This document shows positions 51,672 through 63,493 of a stretch of DNA of 64,000 nucleotides, piece by piece; the stretch's first letter is position 1; each line of letters begins with the position of its first letter. Source of the stretch: Cacajao melanocephalus (taxonomy: Eukaryota > Chordata > Mammalia > Primates > Pitheciidae); contig CAUYLG010021744.1 of assembly GCA_963573385.1 (NCBI GenBank), forward strand, positions 1-64,000, given 5' to 3'. The notes under the pieces are model-generated. The model was not told the origin of the DNA and did not search any database. It saw nothing but the letters and a program-made list of their open reading frames with translations. The translations under genes were made by a program, and so were the position numbers.

Positions 51672-52951
51672 CTTTGACAACCCTGACAAAAACAAGTAAT
51701 GGGGAAAGGATTCCCTATTTATTAAATGGCGTTGGGAAAACTGGCTAGCCGTATGCAGAAAACTGAAACTGGACACCTTCCTTAAATCTTATACAAAAAT
51801 TAACTCAAGAGAGATTAAAGACTTAAACTTAACACCTAAAACTGTAAAAACCCTAGAAGAACACCTAGGCAATACCATTCAGGATATAGGCATGGACAAA
51901 GACTTCATGACTAAAACACCAAAAGCAATGGCAACAAAAGCCAAAATTGACAAATGGGATCTAATTAAACTAAAGATCTTCTGCATGGCAAAAGAAACTA
52001 TCATCAGAGTGAACAGGCAACCTATAGAATGGGAGAAAATTTTTGGAATCTATCCATCTGACAAAGGGCTAATATCCAGAATCTACAAAGAATTTAAATT
52101 TAGAGGAAAAAAACAACTCCATCAAAAAGTAGGCAAAGGATATGAACAGATACTTCTCAAAAGAAGACATTTATGTGCCCAGCAAACATTTGTAAAAAAG
52201 TTCATCATCACTGGTCATTAGAGAAATGCAAATCAAAACCACGATGAGATACTATCTCATGCCAGTTAGAATGATAATCATTAAAAAGTCAGGAACAACA
52301 GATGCTAGAGAGAATATAGAGAAATAGGAACACTTTTATGCTGTTGGTGAAAGTATAAATTAGTTCAACCATTGTGGAAGACAGTGTGGCAATTCCTCAA
52401 GGATCTAGAACCAGAAATATGATTTGACCCAGCAATCCCATTATTGGGCATATATCCAAAGGATTATGAATCATTTTACTATAAATACACATGCATACAT
52501 ATGTTTATTGCAGCACTGTTGACAATAGCAAAGACTTGGAACCAACCCAAATGCCCATCAATGATAGACTATATAAAGAAAATATGGCACATATACACCA
52601 TGGAATACTATGCAGCTATAAAAAAGGATGAGTTCATGTCCTTTGCAGGGACATGGATGATGCCCGAAACCATCATTCTCAGTAAACTAACACAGGAACG
52701 GAAAACCAAATACCACATGTTCTCACTCATAAGTGGGAGTTGAAAAATGAGAACACATGAACACAGAGAGGAGAACATGACACACCAGGGTCTGTTGGCA
52801 GATGGGAAGCTATGGGAGGAATAGCATTAGGAGAAATACCTAATGTAGATGATGGGTGCAGCAAACCAACATGGCACATGTATACATATGTAACAAACTG
52901 CACGTTCTGCACATGTATCCCAGAACTTAAAGTATAATAATAGAAAAAAAA
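51672..52951 (+). mobile_element. 5'-truncated primate L1 (PA-like) with duplication
   Basis: It carries 1,280 bases of L1: the ORF2 C-terminal part ('gcgttgggaaaactggctag', 'atgggagaaaatttttggaa'), the primate 3' UTR ('cagcaaaccaacatggcaca') and an A tail. AAGAATAGGAAA flanks it at 51660-51671 and 52952-52963. The ORF2 frame is broken by stops and shifts, leaving open pieces at 51892-52221 and 52444-52743, so it is dead. Confidence 0.95.
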
Positions 52952-52963
52952 AAGAATAGGAAA

Positions 52964-53224
52964 ATGTTTTCTTGTTGGCATCTAAGACTCTGAGGGAGAG
53001 AACATTTTTCTATGATCAGAGGAGTTGTAGTTCCAAGATGTATGGGGGAAAAGCTCTATTCCTTTTTCTCTCACTCTGTTCTGCCTCTCGTTGGTTTTAG
53101 GCATAGGAAGTTTGTAGCCAAAGAGTCGGAGGGTTAACAGTCCTACATTTCTAGCTAGAGGACTGAAATCAGCCTCAGAGAGCCCAGAAGTATGGGGGAG
53201 AGTATGGAGAAGGAGCTTAGAAAG
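52964..53224. other. Unassigned intronic sequence
   Basis: I recognise no gene or repeat. Confidence 0.4.
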
Positions 53225-53330
53225 TTTTTCATGGACACCTGAATTAACCTCAAGCTGTAGATTGTGGATCTGATCTTAAACAGCAAATGAAGGGCTTTGA
53301 AAAGTATAATAAAGAGATGAGACAATTACC
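53225..53330 (-). mobile_element. Possible L2 fragment, antisense
   Basis: 'aaatgaagggctttgaaaag' followed by 'aaagagatgagacaatta' resembles the antisense L2 ORF2 stretch seen at 50540. Weak. Confidence 0.35.
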
Positions 53331-54369
53331 CAGGCCCTAGACTGGCCACTGGGTGGCACATACATGGGACAGAGTACTGCAAAAGCTTTGAAAGTGGAAC
53401 TGACATGAAAACCACAGCCCACAGAAGGCTCATTGGAACTTGCGGCCTGAGTCAAACCAGGTTGACTAGCTGTATGTTTCAAGAAAAAAGCATTTTCCCT
53501 GAGCAAATGAACTTCAACCATAACCCTATAGTGCGTTCCATGTCAGAAGAAGGCTTTAGAGCAGGGCAAATTCTTCTCTGTGACAATCCATTAGAAAGTC
53601 AGAATGCAGTATGGAATCATCACACATATTTTCCATCCAAGAAGCCAGAGGAAAAAGAACTGTAAGTCCTAAGAGAAAAAAGCGCAAAATGACAGGAAAT
53701 CAATGTGCAGTGAGGTTAAATGCACTGGCATTGCAATCCCATGCTGAGTTCACAGGACTATTTCAAACACCATTGCGTCATTCTACTTGGACTCAAATGT
53801 AGCAGCTCTGCAGGAGCCACACACTAAATTATACATCTTAATTTGGCCTATGAAGTGACCTGCTCTGGTTATGTTCAAGGTAAAAGCACTTTGCTTCCTG
53901 GGGAGTCTTCATGTCTTCTGTTTCCTCTGACAGACTCCAGGCTGGCATTCTCTCTACGACAACGTTGCAGCAGTGATTTCTCCCTTGACTCTTTTTCCAA
54001 TAAACAAGTAGATTACCTCACTCTACCCCAAATGGAAGTATCTGTTGTGCCTCATCATAATGAGAAATTATTGCCTTTTAGTAGATACTATCTATTGTTC
54101 ACAGCGTATTTCACCGATGCTTAAAATAAGATTCAAGAATTAGCTGTAGTCATTCTGTCTGCTGACTGCAGACATCCTAATTGATTTTGGCCTTAAAAGG
54201 CGAATGCAAAGCTTTCTTTGCTCAGTCATTGGCACAGTCTTGCCCTGTGATTCCATCTGAGCCCAACACTGCTAAGATAGATTACCTGTATTCCATTATT
54301 AAACTGGAAATTTCTTATTAGTCCAGTCAAATTCACACTCTACCTTTCACACCCTCCTAAGACCAAGAG
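53331..54369. other. Unassigned intronic sequence
   Basis: I recognise no gene or repeat. Confidence 0.4.
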
Positions 54370-54665
54370 ACTGACTTTTATGAACTCAATCAACAAGTTC
54401 CCCTGCACTGTGGCTTCGGCCAGATTTAGCCATTGGGAAACAGTAACAGATTGGAGGGCAGATGTAAGATGGCTCAGGACCTTTATCCCCGGCTTCCTCC
54501 CTCCTGGGCTGTAGTTTGGCAGTAGGCATACCCTCTAATGAAGACCACAGCTCCTCTGGGGTAGTCCTCCTCCAGCTGTAGCTACTTTCTCTGGGTACCA
54601 TTACTGACCCCTCCCCTTGCTCATTTAATCCTAGATAGCTTTGAATTCTGCCTCCCATGTAAGTT
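54370..54665. repeat. Old dispersed repeat, family uncertain
   Basis: 'gatttagccattgggaaaca', 'cagattggagggcagatgta' and 'agctactttctctgggtacc' follow a dispersed consensus I recognise as repetitive, probably an L1M-type 3' UTR. The name is uncertain. Confidence 0.45.
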
Positions 54666-54811
54666 ATTGCCTGCCTTTCTCCTTTCCATCCACCCTGGGA
54701 TGGAGTTTAGCTTTTTCAAAGAGGAGATTAAAAAATCAAAGGAAGTTCTCCAATAGGTTACTGGCTCCTCTTCTTTCCATGGAGTTTTCCTTTGCTTTCC
54801 TTTTTGTTTTT

Positions 54812-55112
54812 CTCTTTCTTTCTTTCTTTTCTTTTTTGAGACCGGGTCTCACTCTGTCACCCAGTCTAGAGTGCAGTGGCGTGATCTCAGCTTATTGCAA
54901 CCTCTACCTCCTGGGCTCAGGCGATTCTCTTACCTCAGCTCCTCAAGTAGCTGGGAAAACAGGTGTGTGCCATCATGCCCAGCTAATTTTTGTATATTTT
55001 GTAGAGACAGGGTTTCGCCATGTTGTCCAGGCTGGTCTTGAACTCCTGAGCCCAAGAGTTCTGCTCACCTTAGCCTCCCAAAGTGCTCGGATTATAGTTG
55101 TGAGCCACTGAG
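54812..55112 (-). mobile_element. Alu, full length
   Basis: A CTTT-rich tail, 'gagaccgggtctcactctgt' and both arms end at 'gttgtgagccactgagg'. Confidence 0.93.
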
Positions 55113-55489
55113 GGGTTTTTCTTTAAACAACCTACACACCATAGGAGTATAAGAAAAATGACAAAATTACTATAATACACAGCAGAAAGAGACCTATTCT
55201 ATAGGGTATCAAGGAACAAATCAGAGGAATTCAAAAAAAGAGGGGAGTCCACATCACGTTTGTAGAATCAGAATAACACTTCAGGCAGAAGATAGCATTT
55301 AAAAATAGCCCCTCATTAAAATATGAGCCTTGGAAATGTAGAGATTAAGAAAATGAAATTCTAAGAGAAGGAAACATAATACAAGATTGAGAAAACAACT
55401 AACATGTACAAAGAAAAATAACTTTGCTTTTTAGATACATGTCAGGAGAGATAAGTCAAGAAAGAGCAATAAAACATACCAAGTCATAG
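55113..55489. other. Unassigned, possibly more L2
   Basis: 'acacttcaggcagaagatag' may be a further, very diverged part of the adjoining antisense L2. Otherwise nothing is recognised. Confidence 0.35.
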
Positions 55490-56400
55490 AAAGATTTTAA
55501 TCGAGTTGGTAGGAAATTAATGCTATCTTCACAGAAAAATGATTCATGAAGCCATGGATGGTTTTTGACCAGGGAAGCAGTCTGTTCAGCATTACACTTA
55601 AAGATTAAGTCAGCAGTAATGTCAGAACAGATTGAAGTAGAAAGAGAACAGACAGGGAGTCAAGAATCAGGTGCTGGGGACAACATCAAATTCTGCAAAG
55701 AGGTCAAGAAGGAAACAAATTAGAAGAAGTATCACAGGCCGAGTGCAGTGGCTCACTTCTGTAACCCCAGCACCTTGGGAGGCCAAGGCAGGTGGATCAC
55801 CTGAGGTCAGGAGATGGAGACCAGCCTGGTCAACATGGTAAAGACCATCTCTACTAAAAATGTAAAAATTAGATGGGCATGGCTAATTAGCTGGCTACCT
55901 AGGAAACAGGTGGGAGAATCGCTTGAACCTGGGAGGCGGAGGTTGCAGTGAGCCAAGATCGTGCCATGGCACTCCACTCTAGTTTGGGTGACAGAGTGAG
56001 ACACTACCTCAAAAAAATGAATAAATAAAAGCTGTTACAGACAGAGTTTTAGGTAGCAACTTCAGTAGAGTGGGAGAACACCAAACTATATTGAAAAGAG
56101 CAAGAAAGAATGCTGATGTTTAAGACAAAAAAATTATGAGTAATAACCTGTACAGGTATTAATGCTTAGTCTTTGCTTTTTTTTTTCTGGACATGGAAAA
56201 CGTAAGCATGTTTTCAGGTTGAAAAGAAGGAAGTGGTGAGGAGGGAAGATATTGATGATACAGTGAAAGATGATATAAAATATGGGACAATAGGTGAAAA
56301 AAGGCACCAGAAGAAGAAGACATGGGCTCAAGGATACATGGGGAGGAATCAGCCTTGACAAGAAGGAGGATGGTTTCCCGCTCAAAGACTAAGCTTAAGT
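55490..56400 (-). mobile_element. Long L2 fossil, antisense, split by an Alu
   Basis: Before the Alu, 'gaagccatggatggtttttg' and 'tctgcaaagaggtcaagaag' follow antisense L2 ORF2. After it, 'cttcagtagagtgggagaac', 'ggctcaaggatacatgggga' and 'ggaatcagccttgacaagaa' continue in order, about 620 bases of L2. Confidence 0.7.
55737..56027 (+). mobile_element. Alu inserted into an L2 fossil
   Basis: 'ggccgagtgcagtggctcac' through 'gagtgagacactacctcaaa'. The middle is rearranged ('gggcatggctaattagctgg'). Confidence 0.93.
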
Positions 56401-57049
56401 AGAGGAAAAAAGATTATTACGAGATAGCGCTGAAAATTGACAGAGTTTAGGTATTTTCTCAATGATTTTTGTTTTCTTCAAAAAGACTGTGAATTTATGA
56501 TTTTCTTTGCATTCTTACAATGTCACAAGAAGGAAAGCACTAAACCAGTCTTCCAGAAGCAAAATTCCTTCCTGTGAAACTCTGATTTGACTGTGAGACT
56601 ACCAACACAAGCTAGATCTTACATACTGGCAAATCTCTACAAAATATAGAGGACAAATTTCAGCCAATAGAATTATTTTAGATGATAAGTTTCTAGCCAA
56701 AGTCACAGCTGGTTATTAAAGGTAAAAAAGGGGCTCCTTTTTGTGTACATTGTTGCATTGCTGTTCATTTTTTGACTCGCAAACCAACCCACACAGATAC
56801 CCAGATATGCTAACAAGGTGTGCACATTGAAGATCCTCTCAAAGACTTTGGGGAATTTTTTCTTTGCCTCTCCCTTACCTTTTCAAAGCTTCATTACATA
56901 AAGAATAATGAATATTAGCTTTCCTCATGGTTTCCATGAATATAAGATATTGAGATCCTCAGCACATCTCTGGTTTTATGTCACTATCTGGCTAACATCA
57001 TCATCTGTAGGAGATATAGGAGTATGCTGAGGAAATAAGCCCCTTCCCC
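56401..57049. other. Unassigned intronic sequence
   Basis: I recognise no gene or repeat. Confidence 0.4.
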
Positions 57050-57350
57050 GATTTAATTTTTAAATCTTTATGGGTACATCATAGGTATATATACTTATGG
57101 GGTACATAAAATATTTTGATACAAGCATATAGTGCATAATAATCACATCAGGGTAAATGGGGTATCCAGTACCTCAAGCATTTATCATTTCTTTGCATTA
57201 CAAACATTCCAGTTATACTCTTTGTTATTTTTAAATGTACAACAAATTATTGTTGACTGTAGTCACCCTGTTGTGCTATCAAATATTAGATCTTACTGAT
57301 TGTATGTTTCTGTACCCACCCCATGATTATTTTTTTAAAAAATCTGTAGA
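57050..57350 (-). mobile_element. L1 3' UTR, antisense (PB/MA type)
   Basis: 'cttatggggtacataaaata', 'gggtaaatggggtatccagt' and 'tgttgactgtagtcaccctg' are the reverse complement of the 3' UTR that also ends the L1 at 61962-63478. Confidence 0.85.
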
Positions 57351-58059
57351 TAGAAGATTCCTATTCATTGAACACTTAAGGCTTTACCAACAATGGTGAC
57401 AGCACAGTATCTCACTAAAAGTGGGCTTGGTACACTTTACTTTGTAGTTAGTAAGACAGAGCTTCCTTTTCAACTATTGGGAGTACTTTTTTTTAGATAT
57501 GTGAACACATTTTGTGGAGTTTGCTTTTATGAGAACTTTAAATCAGGAACAATCCTTGCGTATGTTCCATCAAATTTGCATTTTCAGATTAAGGAAGCTG
57601 CTCTTGAACAATGGCTTTCCCAATAGCATTAGGGATTTAAGTAGGTTTTTCTTTTTAACAGGCAACTGCAAACAGATGACTGTAAGCCCATTTTATAGAG
57701 GATCAAGGATGCAAGCAGGGTGTTTTGATGGTACTCTCATTTTTAAAGGTCTGCCACAGAGCACAGCTCTCAAGGAGGAAGGGAGGACCATGGGGCCTCT
57801 CCAAGACAAAGCTGATCTGCCATCCCTCCCACTTCCCTGATAGCCACATCTGTTGGAAGAAAACCCATTTTTTTTGTTGTTGTTAAAATGTCTATTCATT
57901 TGTTAACCTAGTAACATGAAATAAAAACCTATTTTAATTATCTCACATTATGTGTGTTTAGATTTTATTATACTGAAAATCTTTTTATAAATCACAGTAA
58001 TATGACATCTGTTAAAAAATTCCATAAAAGAAGTTCTTTGGTTTAAACTTCCATTTGAG
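57351..58059. other. Unassigned intronic sequence
   Basis: I recognise no gene or repeat. Confidence 0.4.
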
Positions 58060-58255
58060 CCAAACCACCACCATGTGAGGCAGATGTAGCAGATGCTGTT
58101 ATTATCATGGTACACCCAAGGAGGCTAAAGGAGACAAGAAATTTCAAAATAACTTGCCCCTGGTCAGACAACTTGTGAGCGATAGAACCAGACTCAAATC
58201 CAGGTTTCTGGACTGTCTGTATGCTGCTGTTTCCATTACCCTAGTACTGCTGGCA
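58060..58255 (-). mobile_element. MIR SINE
   Basis: 'aataacttgcccctggtcag' and 'accagactcaaatccaggtt' match antisense MIR. Confidence 0.72.
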
Positions 58256-59017
58256 CTCACTCTTTTTCTTTTTAAAGAAAGAAGATAAATGAAACAAAAC
58301 GCCATTTGTAAAAAGTGCAAAATTTAAAAATGTATCGCTGGATAGGACTTAAAATACAATATAGTACTATATGCAGTGAAGCAAGTGGACTCAAAGCCAC
58401 TACTTTATAAAGATTTATCATTTAAATATAATTTCATTAAATCTTGAAGTAGATACCTTTTAAGAAAAATTTCATATCCCATCAAATACTCAGAATCCTA
58501 CAAGAGATTATATAGGCAACAGTTTCATAGGTGCATTTGCTTCCTTTTTGCTTTGTTTCTGTTGTTCAGGAAGAGATACTGGTATTAGCATTTCATAAAC
58601 AATTTTGTTTACCATGAGGATCAAGGAAGGCTTCTTCAACTTAATCCGGTGTTATTTCATGAAATCCATCATAATAGTTATTTTGAAATGCACTTTGCAA
58701 AATACCAGTGACCATATACATAGAGTGTTTAAACAGAAGGATCTACCCAGGGTAGAAAAGGATGGGTAGCCAAGCAAGGGAAGCATTGGGCCATGAGTTG
58801 AAGGCATGTATCCCAATCCAACAAGGACAACTGGACTCACCCCTGCTGTGTGTCAAGCTAATTTTCTTCTTAGCAGACTCATCAAGGGGCAGGAAGATAA
58901 CAATTTGTGGACAAGCAGTAAAAATCTAGTACAAATTAAATATTTAGGTGAGGTCATGAAATGGGTAGATTCATACTTGGTCAAGGAGGAGAAAGAAAGA
59001 GGAGAGGAGAGAGATGA
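58256..59017. other. Unassigned intronic sequence
   Basis: I recognise no gene or repeat. Confidence 0.4.
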
Positions 59018-59027
59018 CATTAGCCAA

Positions 59028-59379
59028 TGATATGGTTTGACTGTGTCCCCACACAAATCTCACCTTGAATTGTAATAACCCCCACGTGTCATGGGCAGGG
59101 TCAGGTGGAGATAACTGAATCATGGGGGTGGTTTTCTCAATACTGTTCTCATGGTAGTGAATAAGTCTCATAAGATCTGATGGTCTTATAAATGGTTGTT
59201 CCCCTGCACAACTCTTTCCTGCCATCATGTAAGACAGGCCTTTGCTTCTCCTTCGCCTTTGCCATGATTGTGAGGCCTCCCCAGCCATGTGGAACTGTGA
59301 GTCCATTAAACTTCTTTCCTTTATAAATTACCCAGCCTCGGGTATGTCTTTATTAGCAGCATGACAAAAGACTAATACA
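59028..59379 (+). mobile_element. THE1/MST solo LTR (ERVL-MaLR) with 5-base duplication
   Basis: A complete 352-base LTR runs from TGATATGGTTTGACTGTGTC to GACTAATACA. GCCAA flanks it at 59023-59027 and 59380-59384, the 5-base duplication expected of this class. It contains 'gattgtgaggcctccccagc' and 'gagtccattaaacttctttc'. No internal region is present, so it is a recombined solo LTR. Confidence 0.96.
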
Positions 59380-59449
59380 GCCAACATTTTATGAGTTCTT
59401 AACCAGTGCTAGGCCTTTGGCTAAATGTACACCATGCCTCATCCATTTA

Positions 59450-59943
59450 TAGTTGACCTTTGACCAAAGCAGGGGTTGGGGTGCTGACCCCCTGCCTGAA
59501 CAGTCAAAAGTGTATGTATAACTTTTGATTCCCCAAAAGCTTTACTACTAGTAGACTACTGTTGACCAGAAGTCTTACTTATAACATAAACAGTTAACAC
59601 ATTTGTATGTTATATGTATTATATACTGTATTGTTATAATAAAGTAAGCTAGAGAAAAGAAGATGTCATTAAGAAGATCATAAGGAAGGGAAAACATATT
59701 TATTCTTTATTAAGAGAAGTGGATAATCCTAAAGGTCTTTATCCTTGTCCTCACATTGAGTAGGCTGAGGAGGAGAAGGAAGAGGAGAGGTTGGTCTTGC
59801 CGTCTCAGGGATGACAGTGGCAGATGAGCTGAAGAAGAAGGGAGGGAGGAAAGACAGGCACACATGGTATAACTTTTATTGAAAAAAATTCATATAAAAA
59901 TGGATCCACTAAGTTCAAACCCATGTTATTCATTGACCAACTG
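59450..59943 (-). mobile_element. Tigger-like non-autonomous DNA transposon
   Basis: Terminal inverted repeats (TAGTTGACCTTTGACC... and ...CATTGACCAACTG) bound the 494-base element. TA dinucleotides flank it at 59448-59449 and 59944-59945, the TcMar target duplication. Its interior includes 'ggtataacttttattgaaaa'. No transposase frame remains. Confidence 0.82.
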
Positions 59944-60095
59944 TAATTCTCCTAGTCCTATGAGGTGGGTACTAATAATTCTTCCATTTTACCCATCAGA
60001 ATCATGTAAGCTCAGGGAAGTTAAGTAACTTGTCCAAAGTCAAAAAGTTATTCAGTCACAGAACCAGAACTTGAATCCAGGACTGTCTATTTTAA

Positions 60096-61946
60096 GTCTC
60101 TCTGGGTAGAAGTGACAAAATACTGCATTTCTTAAAAGTTCAGGGAGAAATAAAGAATCTGTATGGGAGGCCCTCAGGGGGCCTCTAATATAAAGATTTT
60201 TTTCCTTTTCTTCGGAAAAATATGGTTAACGGATTGTATTTATTAAGCAGTTAACACTATGATCTATGGACCCGTGACCAGAATATAAATTATCTAGAAG
60301 CAAGGACAAAAACCACGTAATGTTTGCAAAATTCCTGTTAGGAATTCCGCTTTATCCTGAAAGTATGTTAGTGCTCATGGTTTAAGGTTTCTGTCAGAGC
60401 CTAGAGAAGAACTTGTCCCTCAGTACCCCAGAGAGAGTGACAAAGGTTAAAACTGGATGTCACCATTAAGTTTGCCTCGAGTCAAGTAAAAGAATTATGA
60501 CTGAATTTCAGTTTCTGCCAAGGGGATATAATAAAAAGGGTTAAAGTGTCAAAGTTTGAAGTGGTCCTCTTTGTGATTAGGAGGTTGGCTGTAGTGTGGA
60601 CAGTTGGTATCTGCTCAAGCATTTAAACCAACCCCACCTTTGGGGTTACAAATTCTAAGGATAATATCTAAAACAGATCTAACTAGCCCCTATCCCTCGA
60701 TATTGTAACTTAATTAAAATCTCAGTCACAAGTGCTAAGACAGAGACCCTCTAGATCACAGCAGCCACCGTCTGATCCAAAGGGCTTAGAAAAAAAAAAA
60801 AACAAAAACAGTGTTGCCATCTTGGGATAAATAATACACAGCTTCCTCTTAATAAACAGTGCGCTCTGAGAACTCCCCATTTGATTGCCACTCACAACTT
60901 CAATACTTTACGTAAAAATCTCATATCCACAATTCTTGCAGTTGGAATGGTCACAATAGTTCTTTCACACTGTTTTCATAGAAATTTAGAAGCATTTCCA
61001 GATGATTCCACAAATTCATTCTCAATCATCTGTTAATTGATCTCAATAGAAAGGCAAAAAGATTAAAAGGACATTACTTATTAGAATGGCTGGCGTGGGA
61101 AGAATAAAGGGGAACATAAATATACATTTATGAAACTAATAGAAAAGCCAAAGCTTTGTTGCCCTAGATAGCTCATTATAACAATGTCATGCTGCTTCTA
61201 GAAATCTACTATGCTCCTAGGATTCAAAACACATCCTCAAATCACATGAATAAAAATCCTTTGAAAATATAAAACAGTTTAACAGAAACAATTTCTGAAT
61301 TTGACACTGCTAAAATTTCTAATTTGACTGAAGGAATAAATATATGCAATAAAAAATTGAAATGGAATTTTGAGAAAAATGACTACTGTTGAAATTCGTA
61401 ATGGGAAGAAGGGTCAGTTTCTTCCTCTTCCAAAAACACTAGGGATTCTCTGGGAATTAAAGAACTCTGAGCACAGTTCTGACAAAAGAAAGATTTTACA
61501 TTGTCAGTGGCAAATTTCAAAGACAGTTTGGAATAAAAGCAAATATACAATAAGTATTGCAAATAGGTCTGTGATGATAGTGAGAATGCAGAATGAGAAG
61601 AGATCCAGCTTTTTATAAAAAGGCCTTTTTTTTTTTCTTTTTTGGAAATAGCCTTTTCCAAAAAGTTGCAATTGGCACAAACTGCAAAATAAATCTGTGA
61701 ATCAGCTGAAGCCACTACTGAGCATATTATTTATTCTTTTGTCATCATATTAAGCAATAATATTTTCTAAAGTAGATGCATGCTTGCATAATAAATCAAT
61801 TTTTCAGTTGGACGATTCTGTATAGATTAAAAGATCAGGATTAGCAAGAATATCCTTCTCAAAAAGCCTGACACCATCAGGAGAAAGATGCATTTGGCTG
61901 CATTTATTTAAGCCAAATAAATTTGTAACATTCAAGTCTTTCTTCT
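60096..61946. other. Unassigned intronic sequence
   Basis: I recognise no gene or repeat apart from an A13 run at about 60790 and a T-rich run at about 61628. Confidence 0.4.
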
Positions 61947-61961
61947 AAAAACCATGTTTTG

Positions 61962-63478
61962 TGGACCAACAGAACAGAATGGAGAACCCAAAAATAAATC
62001 CACATATTTACAACCAACTGATTTTTGACAAGGGCACCAAGAACATACATTGGGGAAAGGACACCCTCTTCAATATACAGTGCTAGGAAAACTGGATATC
62101 CATCTGTAGAAGAAATAAACCAGACTAGCTATATCTCTTGCTATAAACAAAAAATCAACGCAAGATGGATTAAAGACTTATTATAAGACCTGAAACTATG
62201 AAACTAGTAGAGGAAAACATGAGGGAAACACTTCAGAATTATGGATTAGGCATAGATTTTATGACTAAGATTTCAAAAGCACAGGCAACAAAACCAAAAA
62301 TAGACAAATAGGACTATATTAAACTAGAAAGCTTCTGTACAGCAAAGCAGAGTGAAGAGCAACACAGATGAAGACACAGCCTATTGAATGGGAGAAAATA
62401 TTTGCAAACTATTCATCTGACAAGAAACAAATATACAGAATATACAAGGAACTCAAACAACTCAAAAATTAAAAAAAAAAATCCCATTGAAAAATGGGCA
62501 AAGGATATGAATAAGACATTTCTCTTTTTCTTTTTTTTTTTTTTTGATGAATAAGATATTTCTCAAAAGACATACAAATGTGCAGCAGGTATATGAAAAA
62601 AAGCTCAACATCACTAATCATCAGGGAAATGCAAATCAAACCCACAATGAGAGATCATTTTAACTCCATTATGATAACTAATAGCAGACAAAAAATAACA
62701 GATGCTACTGAGAATGCAGAGAAAAGGGAACTCATATGCTGTTGATAGAAATGTAAATTAGTACAATCATTATGGGTGAAGATTTCTCAAAAAATAAAAC
62801 AACTAAAAATGAAACTACCATATGATCTAGCAATTCCAATCTCACTATTAGGTATTTATCCAAAGGAAAGGAAATCAATATAAAGAAAATCAGTATTAAA
62901 AAAGGGACACCCACATCCTCATGTTTATTACATAGCAAAGATATGCAATCAACTGTATGTATAAACAGATGAGTGGATAAAGAAAATGTGGTATATACAC
63001 AATGAAATACTATTTGGCCATAAAAATAATGAAATTGTGTCATTTGGAACAACATGGATGGAAATGGAGGTCATTAAATAAGCCAGGCACAGAAAGACAA
63101 ATATCGCATGTTTTCAGTCATATGCGGGAGCTAAAAGTTGGTATAATGGAGGTAGAGAGTAGAATTATAGTTACAAGAGGCTGAGGAGGGGCTGTGGAGA
63201 GAAGGGAATGGAAAGGGGTAAGTTAATGGGTACAAACATACAGTTAGATACAAGAAATAAGTTCTGTTAGGCGATAATAAAGTAACTATACTTAACAACA
63301 ACATATTGTATATTCCAAATAGCTAGAAGAGAAGATTTAAAATGTTCCTAGAACAGACATGATAAATGCTCAAGGAGATGACTGTCCTAAATATCCTGAC
63401 TTGATCGTTACACATTCTATGCGTGTAACAAAATATCACATGCATCCTACAAATAAGTACAAATATTATGTTGATTTA
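61962..63478 (+). mobile_element. 5'-truncated L1 (PB/MA-like) with duplication
   Basis: It carries 1,517 bases: the ORF2 C-terminal part ('agaacagaatggagaaccca', 'gatggattaaagacttatta'), then the 3' UTR ('aaatagctagaagagaagat', 'tgacttgatcgttacacatt'). The flanks AAAAACCATGTTTTG (61947-61961) and AAAAAACATGTTTTG (63479-63493) differ at one base. ORF2 is broken by stops and a poly(T) insertion. Confidence 0.93.
62525..62546 (-). mobile_element. Tail-only poly(T) insertion inside the L1
   Basis: A T5-C-T15-G tract interrupts the L1 and is flanked by ATGAATAAGACATTTCTC (62507-62524) and ATGAATAAGATATTTCTC (62547-62564). Removing one copy and the tract restores the normal L1 reading there. It looks like target-primed insertion of little more than a poly(A) tail, on the minus strand. 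Confidence 0.78.
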
Positions 63479-63493
63479 AAAAAACATGTTTTG

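Larger units (their letters stand above)
59018..60095 (-). mobile_element. MIR SINE broken by a Tigger-like element and an LTR
   Basis: Removing 59028-59384 and 59450-59945 joins 'gccaacattttatgagttct', 'ctcatccattta' and 'attctcctagtcctatgagg' into an ordinary antisense MIR ending 'aagttaagtaacttgtccaa'. Confidence 0.82.

Noticed and set aside
51892..52743. L1 ORF2 C-terminal pieces as possible proteins
   Set aside because: The element is 5'-truncated and the frame is broken. It is annotated as a dead L1.
54641..55111. 156-codon plus-strand frame
   Set aside because: Its second half is Alu-derived. Alu sequence in this frame is commonly open and not protein-coding.
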